64,000 nucleotides of DNA, from positions 124,001-188,000 of the forward strand of contig NZ_BNJF01000002.1 in assembly GCF_016587355.1 (NCBI RefSeq), read 5' to 3'. The stretch's first letter is position 1, and each line of letters opens with the position of its first letter. The notes under the pieces were generated by a model that saw nothing but the letters and a program-made list of their open reading frames with translations, was not told where the DNA came from and made no database searches. The translations under genes were made by a program, and so were the position numbers. Below are positions 61,582 through 64,000 of this stretch, one piece after another. Origin of the DNA: Ktedonospora formicarum (lineage in GTDB: Bacteria; Chloroflexota; Ktedonobacteria; Ktedonobacterales; Ktedonobacteraceae).

Positions 61582-62010
61582 GCTGTCCTCCTCTTTTTAA
61601 TCAGCCTGTGCAGAGATCTCCTTGAAATCAATGATGTCAACGCTGCAACGAGAAAGTCTCAAAAAGCTACAATGTGGCGATCAATTGCGAGAAATACTCG
61701 CTCCTCTCATATTCTTAACGATCTCTTTCAAAGTACATATGTCCTGCCTGTTGTATGGTTTTCCCAGCTGGATGCCTTGATCCAATGCCTTTGACATTCC
61801 ACCAACTTTTTGTGTTCAATGACGAGTTTTTTTAAATTGTGTAAATATGCAAGGGGTGTTACAACTATAATACGAGGAACTACCACTTCCGCTCAAGAGT
61901 GAGAGCTGCTGAAGGAGAGATTGACTGATGGGAGGATATTGAGCTTCCATGGATTGGAACCAGTTATTCAAATCGTATGGAAAGAAATACTAATGAGAAA
62001 GGGGAGAATC
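61582..62010. other. Divergent upstream region
   Basis: Space between the aminotransferase and DinB starts. A TATAAT at 61866-61871 may serve the DinB gene, but its -35 is not obvious. No gene seen. Confidence 0.4.
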
Positions 62011-62520
62011 ATGATATCGAATGAACTACTTATTGATGCTTTCGGACGCATACAAGAAGTCGTCCACCAAACTATCAAGGGGCTCAATCAAGAAGATTTA
62101 GCATTCCGTCCAACCGAAACAGCAAATTCCATCGGATGGCTTGTATGGCACTTAACACGTATTCAAGATGATCATGTGGCAAACATCGCACATACACAAC
62201 AAGCCTGGCACTCAGAATGGTCAAAAAAATTCGCTTTACCTTTTGCAGATGATGAGACAGGGTATGGGCACAGCAGCAAACAAGTTGCTGCTGTACAGGT
62301 TCAAGCTGATTTACTGCTTGACTACTACGATGCAGTCCACGCTGCTACAATCGCCTATATTCAGAGCTTACAAGATGAAGACTACGAAAAAATTGTCGAT
62401 ACACGCTGGAATCCTCCTGTGACGTTGGCTGTACGGCTTATCAGCGTCATTGCTGACGATCTTCAACATGCTGGTCAGGCCGCCTATGTGCGAGGATTAC
62501 TGAACACTCGGAAGAAATGA
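62011..62520 (+). CDS. DinB family protein (maleylpyruvate isomerase-like fold)
   Basis: 169 residues from ATG 62011, with AAGGGGAG 6 nt upstream; the frame opens at 61921. Four-helix DinB fold: LIDAFGRIQEVVHQTIKGL, the metal His in IGWLVWHLTRIQDDH and HAGQAAYVRGLL at the C-terminus, so the three expected His ligands are present. Members are metal-dependent thiol transferases or isomerases using mycothiol or bacillithiol, or have unknown roles. It appears monocistronic. It shows what the broken DinB gene at 50.3 kb lacks. Confidence 0.88.
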   Translation: MISNELLIDAFGRIQEVVHQTIKGLNQEDLAFRPTETANSIGWLVWHLTRIQDDHVANIAHTQQAWHSEWSKKFALPFADDETGYGHSSKQVAAVQVQADLLLDYYDAVHAATIAYIQSLQDEDYEKIVDTRWNPPVTLAVRLISVIADDLQHAGQAAYVRGLLNTRKK

Positions 62521-62574
62521 AGCACCAGACCACATGCTTTATTAAGCATCTAAAGCGGTACGCATGCTTTTTAA

Positions 62575-63010
62575 GCCCAGGCCAAAGGGGAAAACCTCTA
62601 CAACAGACCTGAGAGAACGAGTAGTGCGCGGTCGATAAGTGCCGCCCACGAGAAGAAATCATCCATCTATTCGGGGTGGTGTGTACCATGATCAAACGCA
62701 ATGTGAAATAACAGCGAGAAAGAGTCGAGCTGGCTCCATAACCAATTCTCAGTCATCCAGCATCAAAGGAGGTGCCTTATGACGTGGGTTGTGGAACCAG
62801 TTCGATTGGCTTCGAGCTGCAACCCTGGAAGAACACTGCCAAATATGGAAACGCTAGCAGGTCGCGCTCGGTCTCTGGCACCACAACCTCTATTGCATCA
62901 GCGGCTACTACCTTCCAATCCTCTTGCATTGTTTCAGGATGATCGCGGCCCACACAGGCAGCTGGATCCACCAATTCCCGATAACGAGAATGCTTGGAGG
63001 CCTGGAACAG
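62575..63010 (+). pseudogene. Degenerate N-terminal part of an IS630-type transposase
   Basis: Across frames it reads LRERVV, CRPREEIIHLFGVVCTMIKR, VELAPxPILSHPASK and ATLEEHCQIWKR. This is the order of the N-terminal HTH of IS630-type transposases (L.ERVV..V..G.PREEI...F.VS..TIKR.LK, P.PGRP..K, TL.EHC..W). Stops and shifts break it and the DDE domain is missing. An 82-codon frame at 62779-63027 with AAGGAGG upstream lies inside it and is probably accidental. Confidence 0.65.
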
Positions 63011-63067
63011 CCTTCAGCAGAGCATAATATAGCTCTGATGCAAGCAGGCACTAGCGTTCTTCTCAGA

Positions 63068-64000
63068 TTAACCTTCCAGATAGGAAGGAACTGGCAGAGG
63101 ATTGCGCTCTGTAAAAGATCGCTGATGCCAGTAAGGATATATGGTAGGAATCTCACTGGCTTTATCAAGCTTTGTGATCTGCTCGTCAGTGAGGTTCCAG
63201 TCCACCGCCCCAAGATTCTCTTTCAGTTGCTCCTCATTACGAGCACCAACAATGACGCTTGCTACCGTAGGGCGCTGTAATAACCAGTTCAAGGCAATCT
63301 GAGAAACAGACTTACCCGTCTCTTCAGCAAGGGCATCAAGGACGTCTACAATCTCATAGACCTTCGCGTCAGGAACACGTGACCCCTCTGAACCAATCTG
63401 CTGGACCCTACTACCCTGGGGTGCAGGCTGATTGCGACGGATCTTTCCCGAAAGAACTCCCGAGGCTAAAGGACTCCAGACAATTGTCCCTATCTTCTGG
63501 TCAAGGGCAAGCGGCATGAGTTCCCATTCATACTCGCGCCCAACCAGGGAGTAAAAGGCCTGGTGAGCAACATAACGCGTCCAGCCATGCTTTTCCGCAA
63601 TACCGAGCGATTTCATTAGATGCCAGCCGGAGAAATTGGAGCAGGCTATATAGCGGACCTTTCCACTCTGGACCAGTGTATCGAGCGTACGCAGCGTCTC
63701 TTCAACCGGGGTAGTCGCGTCAAATCCATGTAAAGTGTAAATATCTATATAGTCCGTCTTCAGCCTGCGCAGGCTGTCCTCACAAGCCCGGATCAGGTGA
63801 TAGCGTGATGAACCTACCTCGTTTGGTCCGTCGTCCATCCGAAAGGTTGCCTTCGTCGAAAGAAGTAACCTCTCTCGTCGTCCAGCAATAGCCTTACCAA
63901 GATGCTCCTCTGATAATCCTTTCGAATAGACATCCGCCGTGTCAAACAGATTTACTCCGGCATCCAGGCAGATATCGATGAGGCGACTGGCGGCAGATAC
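63068..64000 (-). CDS. Aldo/keto reductase, N-terminus beyond the window
   Basis: The frame runs in from the right edge without a stop (311 residues visible). The catalytic tetrad is complete: Asp and Tyr in LFDTADVYSKG, Lys in LLSTKAT, His in YTLHGFD. The NADPH end motif SVIVGARNEEQLKENL is present, as is WSPLASGVLSGKI, typical of YajO/Tas-type AKRs. It reduces aldehydes or ketones with NADPH. The Met at 63838 is internal, since in-frame conserved sequence continues upstream of it. Confidence 0.92.
   Translation of the reverse strand, partial: VSAASRLIDICLDAGVNLFDTADVYSKGLSEEHLGKAIAGRRERLLLSTKATFRMDDGPNEVGSSRYHLIRACEDSLRRLKTDYIDIYTLHGFDATTPVEETLRTLDTLVQSGKVRYIACSNFSGWHLMKSLGIAEKHGWTRYVAHQAFYSLVGREYEWELMPLALDQKIGTIVWSPLASGVLSGKIRRNQPAPQGSRVQQIGSEGSRVPDAKVYEIVDVLDALAEETGKSVSQIALNWLLQRPTVASVIVGARNEEQLKENLGAVDWNLTDEQITKLDKASEIPTIYPYWHQRSFTERNPLPVPSYLEG

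Noticed and set aside
62779..63027. 82-codon + strand frame with AAGGAGG upstream
   Set aside because: Despite the good ribosome-like site, the region is explained by a decayed IS630 N-terminal half, and the product has no recognisable fold.
1..64000. CRISPR array, tRNA or rRNA genes
   Set aside because: I looked for regularly spaced repeats, clover-leaf segments and conserved rRNA stretches and found none that could be supported.

Overview
The window looks like a piece of a large, moderately GC-rich bacterial chromosome of the Ktedonobacteria type (Chloroflexota). This is an inference from gene content: Ser/Thr kinases fused to membrane domains, a TIR-NACHT membrane protein, multi-PAS histidine kinases, several soluble P450s, many one-component regulators (MarR, TetR, LysR, LacI, HTH) each beside its own enzyme or transporter, TTG/GTG starts and scattered IS630-type transposase debris. 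No tRNA, rRNA or CRISPR array was seen.

Layout. 1-9.2 kb: end of a GNAT acetyltransferase, an SDR oxidoreductase, a TIR-NACHT membrane protein, a DoxX protein, a five-PAS histidine kinase and a GNAT/hypothetical pair. 9.2-11.5 kb: a membrane Ser/Thr kinase and, upstream, a second copy of its leader and membrane domain without the kinase. 12-17 kb: MFS exporter/LysR pair, GIY-YIG protein, P450. 17-24.7 kb: a MarR regulator fused to a beta-rich domain, a nucleotidyltransferase, an IS630 remnant, a formaldehyde-dehydrogenase-like ADH, a GlcG-like protein and a divergent hydrolase/HTH pair. 25-35 kb: a frameshifted acyltransferase with TetR, a MarR/P450 pair, a lipoprotein, LUD, SnoaL-like, quinone-oxidoreductase and haloalkane dehalogenase genes, and a broken TetR gene. 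35.6-39 kb: uppP with an OmpR-type two-component system. 40.6-46.5 kb: LacI regulator divergent from a sugar ABC importer (binding protein, two permeases, no ATPase) and a 2-hydroxyacid dehydrogenase. 46.5-51.8 kb: transposase fragment, DJ-1/PfpI protein, response regulator, TetR, and a truncated DinB gene colliding with an HTH gene. 52-56 kb: a membrane pseudokinase, an ECF sigma factor and a two-frame anti-sigma-like protein. 56.8-59.8 kb: a compact ferredoxin, ferredoxin reductase and P450 operon. 60-64 kb: 4-aminobutyrate aminotransferase, a DinB protein, another IS630 remnant and an aldo/keto reductase running off the edge.

Recurring themes are self-regulated single-enzyme units whose promoters carry obvious perfect dyads (17.5, 24.05, 26.97, 27.79, 34.98 and 49.33 kb), duplication and decay of signalling proteins, and genes broken at C/G homopolymers (26.22 and 55.34 kb). 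The strongest candidates for unusual biology are the kinase-less duplicate next to its parent kinase, the pseudokinase upstream of the sigma/anti-sigma pair, the MarR fusion, and P450s without the usual I-helix acid. All functional calls are from reading the sequence; no database search was run.
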